A stretch of DNA of 64,000 nt from an uncultured Burkholderiales bacterium (GTDB lineage: Bacteria; Pseudomonadota; Gammaproteobacteria; Burkholderiales; Burkholderiaceae_C): assembly GCA_945952065.1 (NCBI GenBank), contig CAMFGY010000004.1, positions 124,001 through 188,000 on the forward strand, given 5' to 3'. Below the pieces are notes generated by a model. It saw only the letters and a program-made list of their open reading frames with translations, had not been told where the DNA came from and ran no database searches. Shown piece after piece: positions 45,027-52,797 of this stretch. The stretch's first letter is position 1. Every line of letters starts with the position of its first letter. The translations under genes were made by a program, and so were the position numbers.

Positions 45027-45758
45027 TCAGTCGGACAACAACGACTTCGACGTTGAGGCGGACTGAAGCTGCGCGACCTCAACAAACACTTGCCAACACG
45101 CCGCGTCACCCTCATGCCGCGTGAGCGCGTTCGTCAGCGCAGCCCGTTCGCAGCAGTCCCCATCCAGCGCCAGCATCAAGCCGCACTGCGGCAAGAAGCA
45201 CACCGCCGCGGTGCCCACATCGCCCGGGCTGGGCGCATAGTCCAGCTTGGGCATTTGCGCCAGATCCAAGCCCTGGCCCTGGCGCTTGAAGCGCGCTTCC
45301 TTGAGCGTCCACCATTGGTAGAAGAGACGGGCCTGCTCGGCCGTACTGCTGGCGCGCTCAATGGCTTGCCCCTGCGCCGGGCTGTGCACGGCTTGCGCCA
45401 GGGCCCAAAAGTCCCGCTCACGGCGAGTGTCTTCAATGTCCAGGCCCAGCGGCACATCGGCCACGGCGCAGGCGACCCAGCCGCCGCTGTGGGAAATCGA
45501 CAGATAAAGATCGGGCCGGCCTTCAATAGAGCTGCGGCCCTGCGCATCGACTCGCAGGCTCGGGCTGTGCATGCCCGGCCAAAGCGACAGAAGCTGCCGC
45601 GCCAAAGCACGGCCCGCCAAATAGGCCTGCTGCCGTTTGGGGTGCTGGAATTGCTGCCAACGCTGCAACTCGCTCGGGCTCAACAACGCTTGTACGTCGG
45701 ACACCTGGGCCAGCCAAGCCGGGTCCTCCATGCAGCGCAGTTCCAAAAGCAGGCTCAC
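45027..45758 (-). CDS. 4'-phosphopantetheinyl transferase (Sfp type)
   Basis: A 243-residue enzyme of the Sfp/AcpT superfamily. Seen are LAGRALARQLLS, YLSISHSGGWVACAVAD, the magnesium motif PLGLDIEDTRR and the substrate motif WWTLKEARFKRQGQGL. It moves phosphopantetheine from CoA to a serine of carrier proteins. GTG 45758 is supported by AAGGAG 8 bp upstream. Its position 1.7 kb downstream of the polyene cluster suggests that it activates the two acyl carrier proteins there; a role in other pathways is also possible. Confidence 0.92.
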   Translation of the reverse strand: MSLLLELRCMEDPAWLAQVSDVQALLSPSELQRWQQFQHPKRQQAYLAGRALARQLLSLWPGMHSPSLRVDAQGRSSIEGRPDLYLSISHSGGWVACAVADVPLGLDIEDTRRERDFWALAQAVHSPAQGQAIERASSTAEQARLFYQWWTLKEARFKRQGQGLDLAQMPKLDYAPSPGDVGTAAVCFLPQCGLMLALDGDCCERAALTNALTRHEGDAACWQVFVEVAQLQSASTSKSLLSD

Positions 45759-45797
45759 TACATCGGCTCCTTGCTGATCGCTGAAAACGCAGGCGCC

Positions 45798-45835
45798 AAA
45801 AGAAAAAAGGCGCCAGCCATGTCCGGCCAGCGCCT
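45798..45835 (-). terminator. strong intrinsic terminator
   Basis: On the minus strand an 11-bp stem (45825-45835 with 45808-45818, two G-T wobbles, 6-nt loop) is followed by TTTTTTCTTTT. It lies 23 bp after the lipoprotein stop at 45859 and should end the transcript coming from the right. Confidence 0.9.
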
Positions 45836-45858
45836 CTCTTGAAGGCCTGAAAAAGGCC

Positions 45859-46449
45859 TCAGTTCGGAGCCACAGCCTTGCTGTCGGCGCCCGTGGGGCC
45901 GCCTTGGGCCTTGGCGTAGTTGGCGATGATGTAGTCGCTGGTCAGATTGGCCACGCGGGTCAGCATCAGGTTGTCGTGCACGCCCACCACAAAGCCGGCC
46001 GCCCAGGCGTCAGCGCGTTGGAAGAACTCGGGCGAGGCGATCACCTTGCCGGTGTTGTCACGCACATTCAAGCGCAAGAGAACGCCCGAGCTGCCGGCCA
46101 AAGGCCCCAGCAGCACGCGCTTGGCGCCGTGTTGGAACTCCATTTGCTCGACCACCGGCTCGATCACCAGCGTGCGGCCATTGGCAGCGCGGGCATTCCA
46201 CTTCTCGAGCGAAGGCGTCAGGTCCTTCTTCAGGTTTTCTTGGATCTTGGCCAGGCCTGCAACGTCACCCTTGAAGCCGTCCTTGAACACGGCAGGCTTC
46301 ACTTCAATGCGGCCAAAAGCTTGGAAGGCTTCCACCGGCGGCGGGTTTTGCAGCGAGGTGGCCTTCACCTTGGTGGCGCAGCCCTGCATCAAAGCCAAGC
46401 CCAGCAGGCCCGAAGCCAGCACAAGACGGGTAATCGATTGTTTCTTCAT
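45859..46449 (-). CDS. outer-membrane-type lipoprotein of unknown function
   Basis: A 196-residue protein with a lipoprotein signal (LASGLLGLALMQGCATK, lipobox LMQGC). The mature part (VEAFQAFGRIEVKPAVFKDG, TLVIEPVVEQMEF, GVLLRLNVRDNTGKVIASPE) resembles small beta-rich proteobacterial lipoproteins. I cannot name a function. ATG 46449 has GGGAG 8 bp upstream; the earlier in-frame start would add a poor N-terminus. It is the last gene before the terminator at 45798. Confidence 0.8.
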   Translation of the reverse strand: MKKQSITRLVLASGLLGLALMQGCATKVKATSLQNPPPVEAFQAFGRIEVKPAVFKDGFKGDVAGLAKIQENLKKDLTPSLEKWNARAANGRTLVIEPVVEQMEFQHGAKRVLLGPLAGSSGVLLRLNVRDNTGKVIASPEFFQRADAWAAGFVVGVHDNLMLTRVANLTSDYIIANYAKAQGGPTGADSKAVAPN

Positions 46450-46499
46450 ACGTGAACTCCCAAAAAAATTAAAACTCAACTTTGAATCATCGTTGCGAC

Positions 46500-46931
46500 T
46501 CAGCGCCCGCTGCCACCAGGGAAGAGCTGATTGACCAACTCCATGATCTTGCTTTCGGCCGAAATGAACTTGTTCATATTGCCCCCGCCATGGGTGGAGT
46601 CATACAGCGCTTCACCGCTCGGTTTGGCATTTTGATAAACCTTGATTTCAGCGTAGGCCATATAGCTCGCCAAGTCCCAGCGCCAGTTTGCCGAGTAAGT
46701 CGAAACGATTGGGCATTCATTCAAAGCCGCTGAAGCGGGCAGCATCCGGACCTCATAGCCCTTCTGCGTCAGCGCTCGGCGATAAACCGCCAGGAAGCCG
46801 TGCTTCACTGATGAGTTTTCAATGATGCACACTTGCTTGTCTTCAAAGCGCTCTACTGGCCGAACCTGCTGTCGAATAGCGCAAGCACTCAAAAGCATGG
46901 CCATAGCCAAGGCGACAAGACTTGTCTTCAT
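46500..46931 (-). CDS. small lipoprotein (possibly Sbal_3080 family)
   Basis: A 143-residue lipoprotein: signal (VALAMAMLLSACAIRQ, lipobox LSAC), then CIIENSSVKHGFLAVYRRAL, NECPIVSTYSANWRWDLASY, YAEIKVYQNAKPSGEALYDS and a C-terminal HGGGNMNKFISAESKIMELV. The Trp-rich motif and ending look like the family annotated as Sbal_3080 lipoproteins; that assignment is from memory and needs a search. It lies 50 bp upstream of the lipoprotein start at 46449. Confidence 0.75.
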   Translation of the reverse strand: MKTSLVALAMAMLLSACAIRQQVRPVERFEDKQVCIIENSSVKHGFLAVYRRALTQKGYEVRMLPASAALNECPIVSTYSANWRWDLASYMAYAEIKVYQNAKPSGEALYDSTHGGGNMNKFISAESKIMELVNQLFPGGSGR

Positions 46932-46992
46932 CGCTCCCCCCCTTCTCGCTCTCGAATTGCATCGGCCAAGACCGCGTCCCGGCCTGAAGTGT

Positions 46993-47400
46993 TTATTGCA
47001 GTGACAACTGATTGATTTCCATCGAAATCGCTTGACTGAGGTTGGACACCCACCTGTTGTAGAAAGGGTGGATCTCACCGGTGGCGCTGTCGTGCTTCAT
47101 ATTGAGGCTGCTGACATAGCGGATTTGAAAACCCTGCTGGTCATAGCTCACGTCCACCACCACCTCGTGCTTGTTTTGCTTGTTGTACTTGAGGGTCAAC
47201 TTGCCGGGCTCATCTTTGGCCAGCGTCCAGTTGTGCCGGGCGCCGCCTCGCACGATGGCCTGTTTGATTTGATCCAGGCTGCGATCTTGGCTGCTGACCA
47301 GGAGCACCCGGCTCGGTTCGATCAGCGGCTCGGTGCTGCGGGCTTGGGCCAGCCCCACAGAAAGCGAAAGAGCCAGGGCGCAAACCATCGTCTTCTTCAT
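46993..47400 (-). CDS. small exported protein of unknown function
   Basis: A 135-residue protein with a signal peptide (KKTMVCALALSLSVGLAQA). The mature part (RVLLVSSQDRSLDQIKQAIV, HNWTLAKDEPGKLTLKYNKQ, HEVVVDVSYDQQGFQIRYVS) suggests a compact alpha/beta fold of the periplasm. ATG 47400 has GGAGG 8 bp upstream. It follows the last polyene-cluster gene by 46 bp with no visible terminator, so it may be transcribed from the cluster. Confidence 0.75.
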   Translation of the reverse strand: MKKTMVCALALSLSVGLAQARSTEPLIEPSRVLLVSSQDRSLDQIKQAIVRGGARHNWTLAKDEPGKLTLKYNKQNKHEVVVDVSYDQQGFQIRYVSSLNMKHDSATGEIHPFYNRWVSNLSQAISMEINQLSLQ

Positions 47401-47446
47401 TTCTTTTACCTCCGTTCCATGCATTGATCGGCACTCTGCCTTGGCT

Positions 47447-48676
47447 TCACACCCGCTTGAAAATCAGCGAGGTATTGATCCCACCAAACGCAAAGTTATT
47501 GCTCATCACAAACTCGGTCTGCAGTTCGCGGCCGGCGCCGGTGATGTAGTCCAGCTCACCGCAGCGCGGGTCGACCTGATTCAAATTGAGGGTCGGGGCG
47601 AACCAGCCGCGGTTCATCATCTCGATGCTCATCCAGGCTTCCAGCGCGCCACAGGCGCCCAGCGTATGGCCCATATAGCTCTTCAAGGACGAGATCGCCA
47701 GCTTGGGGCCAAAGACGCAGTGCGTGGCTTGCGACTCGGCCACATCGCCTTGGTCGGTGGCGGTGCCATGCGCGTTGACATAGGCGATGTCGGCCGGCTG
47801 CAGGCCCGCGTCTTGCAGCGCCAGATGAATGGCCTGCGCCATGGTCTCGGCCTGCGGATGGGTCACATGCGCGCCATCGCTGTTGGTGCCAAAGCCGATC
47901 AGCTCCGCATAGATGCGAGCTCCACGGGCCCGGGCGTGTTCATACTCTTCCAGCACCAGGGTGCAGGCGCCCTCACCCAAAACCAGGCCGTCGCGGGCGG
48001 CATCAAAGGGGCGCGGGGTCAGCTCGGGCGTGGCGTTGTATTTGACGCTGGTGGCAAACAAGGTGTCGAACACCGCCGCCTGGGTGGCGTCGAGTTCTTC
48101 GGCGCCGCCGGCCAACATGGCCACTTGCTTGCCGGACTGGATGGCCTCAAACGCATAGCCAATGCCTTGGGAGCCCGAGGTGCAAGCGCTGGTGGTGGTG
48201 ATGATGCGGCCGGTCAGCCCCAGAAAGACGCCGATATTGACCGCCGCCGTGTGCGCCATCATCTTGATGTAGGTGGTGGCGTTGATGCCCTCGGTGCTCT
48301 TTTCGGCCATCATGCGGCCGAAGTCGCCAATCGCTTTGGGCGTGCCCGAGCTGGAGCCATACGAGATGCCCATGCGGCCGCTTTTGACCAAGGGGTCGCC
48401 CAGCAGCCCCGCGTCTTGCAAAGCCAGTTCGCTGGCGCGTGTGGCCATCACGGCCACCCGACCCATGCTGCGCATGCTCTTGCGGTTGTAGCGCTCGTGC
48501 GGCAACTCAAAGGCCAAGGCGGGTGCGCCGACCTGGGTGTTCAAACCGTCGTAATCGGCCCATTCCTGCACCACTTGTACGGCACTTTGGCCGGCGCGCA
48601 GCCGCGCTTCGACCGTGGCCCAGTCATGCCCCAAAGGGCTGATGGCGCCCACGCCCGTGACGACAACGCGTCTCAT
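47447..48676 (-). CDS. apeR: beta-ketoacyl-ACP synthase (ApeR-like)
   Basis: A 409-residue FabF/FabB-type synthase with the catalytic triad intact: Cys in TTTSACTSGSQGIG, His in YVNAHGTATDQGD and His in YMGHTLGACGALE. Its start overlaps the reductase stop (ATGA). By position (last in a KS-DH-KR-KS series) it corresponds to ApeR, reported to make or extend the starter in aryl polyene synthesis; the naming follows gene order and is inference. Confidence 0.85.
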   Translation of the reverse strand: MRRVVVTGVGAISPLGHDWATVEARLRAGQSAVQVVQEWADYDGLNTQVGAPALAFELPHERYNRKSMRSMGRVAVMATRASELALQDAGLLGDPLVKSGRMGISYGSSSGTPKAIGDFGRMMAEKSTEGINATTYIKMMAHTAAVNIGVFLGLTGRIITTTSACTSGSQGIGYAFEAIQSGKQVAMLAGGAEELDATQAAVFDTLFATSVKYNATPELTPRPFDAARDGLVLGEGACTLVLEEYEHARARGARIYAELIGFGTNSDGAHVTHPQAETMAQAIHLALQDAGLQPADIAYVNAHGTATDQGDVAESQATHCVFGPKLAISSLKSYMGHTLGACGALEAWMSIEMMNRGWFAPTLNLNQVDPRCGELDYITGAGRELQTEFVMSNNFAFGGINTSLIFKRV

Positions 48677-49437
48677 CCGATCATTCCCCCATTCACCGAA
48701 ATCACCTGGCGAGTGATGTAGGCCGCATCCGGACTCATCAGAAAACTCACCACGGCGGCTACCTCTTCGGGCTTGCCGATGCGCTTGGCCGGGATCAGCT
48801 TGAGGGCTTCTTCCAGCAAATGCTCTTCCACCATTTCGGTCTCGATCAAGCCCGGAGCCACGCAGTTGACGGTGATCTCCCGGCTGGCCAATTCAACCGC
48901 CAGCGCTTTTGTAGCGCCCATGATACCGGCCTTGGCGGCGCTGTAATTGACCTGGCCACGGTTGCCCATCAGGCCCGAGACCGAAGCCAGGGTGACGATG
49001 CGCCCGGGTTTGCGCCGCCGCACCAAGGGCATGGTGAGGGGCTGCAGCACATTGAAAAAGCCGTCGAGATTGGTGTGGATGACCGAATCCCAGTCCTCAG
49101 CGCTGAGCGCCGGGAAGGCGCCGTCACGCGCAATGCCGGCATTGCAAACCACGCCGTAATAGCAGCCATGCGCTTCCACATCGGCCAAGAGCGCGGCAGC
49201 CGCCGCCTCGCGCTGGCCCACATCAAACTGCAGCACCCGCGCTTGCCGGCCCAGGGCTTGCACCTCGGCGGCCACGGCCTCGGCCTCGGCGCGCTGGCTG
49301 CGGCAGTGGATCACCAGGTCATAGCCCTCACGCGCCAGACGCAAGGCGATGGCCCGGCCGATGCCACGGCTGGAGCCCGTCACCAGCACGGTCAAGCCCT
49401 TTTGGGCTTGCACAGTTTCTTCTCGTTGTTCACTCAT
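48673..49437 (-). CDS. apeQ: 3-ketoacyl-ACP reductase (ApeQ-like SDR)
   Basis: A 254-residue short-chain dehydrogenase with the NADP glycine motif VLVTGSSRGIGRAIA, CNAGI, the catalytic Ser in LASVSGLMG and the Tyr-Lys pair in NYSAAKAGIMGATKAL. It would reduce each beta-keto group during polyene extension. ATG 49437 overlaps the dehydratase gene by 8 bp. Confidence 0.9.
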   Translation of the reverse strand: MSEQREETVQAQKGLTVLVTGSSRGIGRAIALRLAREGYDLVIHCRSQRAEAEAVAAEVQALGRQARVLQFDVGQREAAAAALLADVEAHGCYYGVVCNAGIARDGAFPALSAEDWDSVIHTNLDGFFNVLQPLTMPLVRRRKPGRIVTLASVSGLMGNRGQVNYSAAKAGIMGATKALAVELASREITVNCVAPGLIETEMVEEHLLEEALKLIPAKRIGKPEEVAAVVSFLMSPDAAYITRQVISVNGGMIG

Positions 49438-49918
49438 CTTGGGCTCCTTCGCCCTGCAAAAATTTCTCGGGATCGGGCGGGCCAAACACGGTCAAGGCCG
49501 CACTGGCGATCAACACCTCTTGCAGCCAGATCTCGCAGGCAAACTGCCCCAGGCCGTTGTCGGCCTGGAACTCGCGCTTGGCGCTCACTTCCAGCACCTC
49601 GCCCGGCATGAACACAGCACGCTCACACCGGTATTTGCGGCTGCCCAGCAAAAGCCCGATTTTCGGGGCTTGTTGCTGCTGCCGCCCCTGCCAGCCGGCC
49701 CAGGCCGCCACGGCCTGCGCCATGTACTCAATGCCGACCCAGGCGCCCACGCCGCCCAGCTGCGGGTCAAAGAACAAGTCTTGCTCGCTGATGCTCACGC
49801 GGGCACGTACCGACTCGGCCTCCACTTGCAAGACCTCGCTGAGCAAGCTCATGCGGCCGGCATGCGGCACCAAGTCGCGAACGGCCCAGCCCTCGGCGGG
49901 CTTCATTTCCATACTCAT
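49430..49918 (-). CDS. apeP: hotdog-fold 3-hydroxyacyl-ACP dehydratase (ApeP-like)
   Basis: A 162-residue single hotdog domain (LVPHAGRMSLLSEVLQVEAE, GVGAWVGIEYMAQAVAAWAG, GEVLEVSAKREFQAD) with histidine in the first helix region as in FabZ-like enzymes. It would remove water after ketoreduction, giving the conjugated double bonds. ATG 49918 overlaps the synthase stop (ATGA). In known aryl polyene systems this type pairs with a second dehydratase, here fused to the ligase at 59445. Confidence 0.85.
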   Translation of the reverse strand: MSMEMKPAEGWAVRDLVPHAGRMSLLSEVLQVEAESVRARVSISEQDLFFDPQLGGVGAWVGIEYMAQAVAAWAGWQGRQQQQAPKIGLLLGSRKYRCERAVFMPGEVLEVSAKREFQADNGLGQFACEIWLQEVLIASAALTVFGPPDPEKFLQGEGAQDE

Positions 49919-51132
49919 GCGGCCCCCGCACACAGCAACAAGGCGGCATTACTGCCCCCAAAGGCAAACGAATTGCTCAGCACCGCGCGCAAAGGCCGAC
50001 CCAAGGCTTGGCCAGGGCGCACCCAATTCAAGGCCGGCAGCTCGGGGTCGGCGCAGCCGTCCCACCAGTGCGGGGGCAGCAGGCCTTGCGGGTTGTCGCG
50101 CAGACTGAGCCAGGCGATGGCGGCTTCCAATGCCCCGGCCGCGCCCAGGGTGTGGCCGGTCAAGGGCTTGGTGGAGCTGCAAGCCAGCTCGGCACCGAAG
50201 AGCTGATGCACCGCGCGCGACTCCATGGCGTCGTTCTGGCGTGTGGCGGTGCCGTGCAGATTCAAGTAATCAATGGCTTCGGGCGGCAAGCCGGCGCGCT
50301 CTAGCGCCTGCTGCATGGCGCTCAAGGCCCCTTCGCCGCTGGCCAAGGGCGCCGAGATGTGGTGGGCGTCGGAGCTTTCGCCCCAGCCGGCCAGGCGCAC
50401 CGTCTCTTGCGGCGCGGCGGCATCAGGCTCGCGCGTCATCAAAAACAAGGCGGCCGCCTCACCGATATTGATGCCCTGGCGATTGGCGCTGAAGGGATTG
50501 CAACGCTGCGCATCCACCGATTCCAGCGCATCAAAGCCGGCCACGGTAAAGCCACACAGCGAATCCGCGCCGCCGGTGATCACCGCATCACAAACGCCCG
50601 AAGCCAAGAGCCGGGCCGCGCTGGCCAGGGCCTTGGCACTGGAGGAGCAGGCGGTGGAGATCACATAGGCCGGCCCACCCAGGCCCAGCAACTCGGCCAA
50701 CATCAAGGCCGGCGAGCCCATCTCTTGCTGCCGCACATCAAAGCCCGGCGGGAAGGCGCCACTGGCGCTGCGAGCCTTGAACGCCGCCTCGCTTTCGCCA
50801 ATGCCCGAGGTGCTGCTGCCCAGAATCACCGCCACGCGCTGCGCGCCATATCGCGCCAGGGCCGCATCCACCGCCGGCCGAATCTGCGCCAGCGCGGCCA
50901 GCAGCAAGGCGTTGTTGCGGCTGCGGTGTCGCAAGGGCAGGCCCGCCAGATCCGGCAGTTCACCCCTCACCGCGCCCAGATGCAGCGTGCGCCCGGGCAA
51001 GACCCCGTCTCGCTCGGCCACGCCGCTGGGGGCCGGCCCGAACAGCGCAGCACGCACCTCGGCCGGGCCGCGGCCCAGCGCACACACCAGGCCGAGCTGG
51101 TTCAGATAGAAAGCAGTTTTGTTCTGACTCAT
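49915..51132 (-). CDS. apeO: beta-ketoacyl-ACP synthase (ApeO-like)
   Basis: A 405-residue synthase with Cys in ISTACSSSAKALASAA, His in LNLHGTATRQND and His in LTGHTLGAAGALE. As the first KS in the O-P-Q-R series it matches ApeO, the extender that works with the chain-length factor. The start is ATG 51132, in an ATGA overlap with the DUF3261 gene. Confidence 0.87.
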   Translation of the reverse strand: MSQNKTAFYLNQLGLVCALGRGPAEVRAALFGPAPSGVAERDGVLPGRTLHLGAVRGELPDLAGLPLRHRSRNNALLLAALAQIRPAVDAALARYGAQRVAVILGSSTSGIGESEAAFKARSASGAFPPGFDVRQQEMGSPALMLAELLGLGGPAYVISTACSSSAKALASAARLLASGVCDAVITGGADSLCGFTVAGFDALESVDAQRCNPFSANRQGINIGEAAALFLMTREPDAAAPQETVRLAGWGESSDAHHISAPLASGEGALSAMQQALERAGLPPEAIDYLNLHGTATRQNDAMESRAVHQLFGAELACSSTKPLTGHTLGAAGALEAAIAWLSLRDNPQGLLPPHWWDGCADPELPALNWVRPGQALGRPLRAVLSNSFAFGGSNAALLLCAGAA

Positions 51133-51719
51133 TGCGCTTGGGATTGGGACTCGATCACCAGCCGGTAAGCCTCAACCCGGTTGAGAAGCTCGATTTTTTC
51201 ACCGTCCGGGCCTTGCGGCTCAAACGCGATGCGCAAGACCTCTTGGCTTTCGTGAAACAAGCGACGCAAGCCAGCTTCAAGCTGCAAGGACCAGCCTTCG
51301 GGCAAATGCGCTTTCAAAGCGGCCTCGGGCCAATAGACCAAGCAGAGATCGCGCAGCATGCGCGCGGTGTCCACCTCGGCCGGCAGCAGCGGATGCCGTT
51401 GCACGCTCAGCTGCTGCCCATCCCATTGCAGCATCAAGACGCGCTGCCCCAAGGCAAAGCCGGCCAGGCGCAGATGCTGGGCGTCGGCCTCCAACTGCAC
51501 CTCCACGCTTTGCGGCGCCGCCTCGGGCGCGTCCAGCCGGTAGACGCTGAGTCTTTGCACCAGGCTGAGGCTGCGACCCAGCTCGGCCGGTGGCAGATGC
51601 AACAAAGGCAGTTGCAGCCGCGCCGCAGGCGCTTGCGTGGACGAGGCGCAAGCCGCCAGCCATGCGGGCAGCAAGGCCAGCACAGCTCGACGCGACAAAG
51701 CCTGGGTCTGTTTGCTCAT
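51129..51719 (-). CDS. DUF3261 lipoprotein of polyene cluster
   Basis: A 196-residue lipoprotein: signal (RRAVLALLPAWLAACASS, lipobox LAAC) and a DUF3261-like beta body (LVQRLSVYRLDAPEAAPQSV, RVLMLQWDGQQLSVQRHPLL, LCLVYWPEAALKAHLPEGW). DUF3261 proteins regularly accompany aryl polyene genes and are thought to help place the pigment in the outer membrane. ATGA overlaps at both ends. Confidence 0.85.
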   Translation of the reverse strand: MSKQTQALSRRAVLALLPAWLAACASSTQAPAARLQLPLLHLPPAELGRSLSLVQRLSVYRLDAPEAAPQSVEVQLEADAQHLRLAGFALGQRVLMLQWDGQQLSVQRHPLLPAEVDTARMLRDLCLVYWPEAALKAHLPEGWSLQLEAGLRRLFHESQEVLRIAFEPQGPDGEKIELLNRVEAYRLVIESQSQAQ

Positions 51720-52789
51720 GCCTTGGCAAACCTCAAAAGGCTATGGCAATAGCCAATGCCTTCGCGCACCGTCAGCAGCTTCAGCCCGGCCGCTTCGGCC
51801 AGGCGGACGTAGTCGCTGCTTTGATAGATCTTGCTATTGCCGCTGGCCATGGCGGTGAAATAGGGGCTGGTGTTGATCAAGCAGAAGGCAGCGATGTCGT
51901 AACGCTGCAAGTCCCAGAAGGTGTCCATGATCAAGACCTGGCCCCCGTCGGCCAGCGCCGCTGCGGCGCGGCTCAGAATGCTGGCGATCACCGGCTCGCT
52001 GAAGCAGCTGAGGAACTGGCTCATCCAGATCAGATGCATGCCGCTGGGGAAAGCCTGCTCGGCCTGCAACATATCGACCGCATGCAGATGGGCGCGCGCC
52101 CGGCAGCCCGCCTCGCGCAAGGTCTGCTCGGCCACCGCCAGTTGCTGCGGCAGGTCCAAGAGATGCAGCTCCACCTCGGCGTTGTAGGCCAGCGCGGCGC
52201 GGCTGAATTTGCCGGTGTTGGCGCCAATGTCCATGACCCGGCGCGGCGCGCTGGCGAATACATCGGGCATCACATCGGGAAAAGAGGTGTCGGAGTAATG
52301 GTGGTCAAACTCAAACCAGCTCTGCTTGGCCGGCTCCGGCAGTTGCGACATGCCTTCATACAGCGTCGGCCACTCGCCCAGACGCGCCAGGCCCAGCGGG
52401 CGCTCTTGGTCGATGGCCGCTTCCAGATCGGCCAGGCCGAGGTAGCAGACGTCATGCACAAAGTCGAAGTTGATTTGCGTCATGCGGTCGGTGGCGAGGA
52501 TGAAGCCGGTTTTGTCCAGCACATAACGCCCATCCTTCAGGTACACGACGCCGGCCGACAAGCAGGTCTCCAGCACCAGCTTCAAGGCATACAGGGTCCA
52601 GGGCCCCTCGGCGGCCATGGCCTCCACGCTCAGGCCCTGGCTGCCTGCCTCGGCCAAGCGCGCCAGCATGCCGCGCTTCCAGGCATAGCGCACACACTGG
52701 AACACCACGGGCCCAAAGGCTATCTTTTGCGCCTCGAAACGAGCCGCAAAAGCGCTTTGTTTGTCGGGAGAAAACTTCTTATCGAGCAT
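51716..52789 (-). CDS. SAM-dependent O-methyltransferase
   Basis: A 357-residue methyltransferase with an N-terminal winged-helix dimerisation-like region (LAEAGSQGLSVEAMAAEGPW) and a C-terminal SAM domain with RRVMDIGANTGKFSRAAL, LHLLDLPQQL and DGGQVLIMDTFWD. This is the layout of plant-type and polyketide O-methyltransferases. Inside a polyene operon it probably methylates the aryl head; whether O- or C-methylation is meant cannot be decided from the sequence. An 8-bp gap separates it from the MMPL exporter stop, and an ATGA overlap joins it to DUF3261. Confidence 0.87.
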   Translation of the reverse strand: MLDKKFSPDKQSAFAARFEAQKIAFGPVVFQCVRYAWKRGMLARLAEAGSQGLSVEAMAAEGPWTLYALKLVLETCLSAGVVYLKDGRYVLDKTGFILATDRMTQINFDFVHDVCYLGLADLEAAIDQERPLGLARLGEWPTLYEGMSQLPEPAKQSWFEFDHHYSDTSFPDVMPDVFASAPRRVMDIGANTGKFSRAALAYNAEVELHLLDLPQQLAVAEQTLREAGCRARAHLHAVDMLQAEQAFPSGMHLIWMSQFLSCFSEPVIASILSRAAAALADGGQVLIMDTFWDLQRYDIAAFCLINTSPYFTAMASGNSKIYQSSDYVRLAEAAGLKLLTVREGIGYCHSLLRFAKA

Positions 52790-52797
52790 GGAACAGG

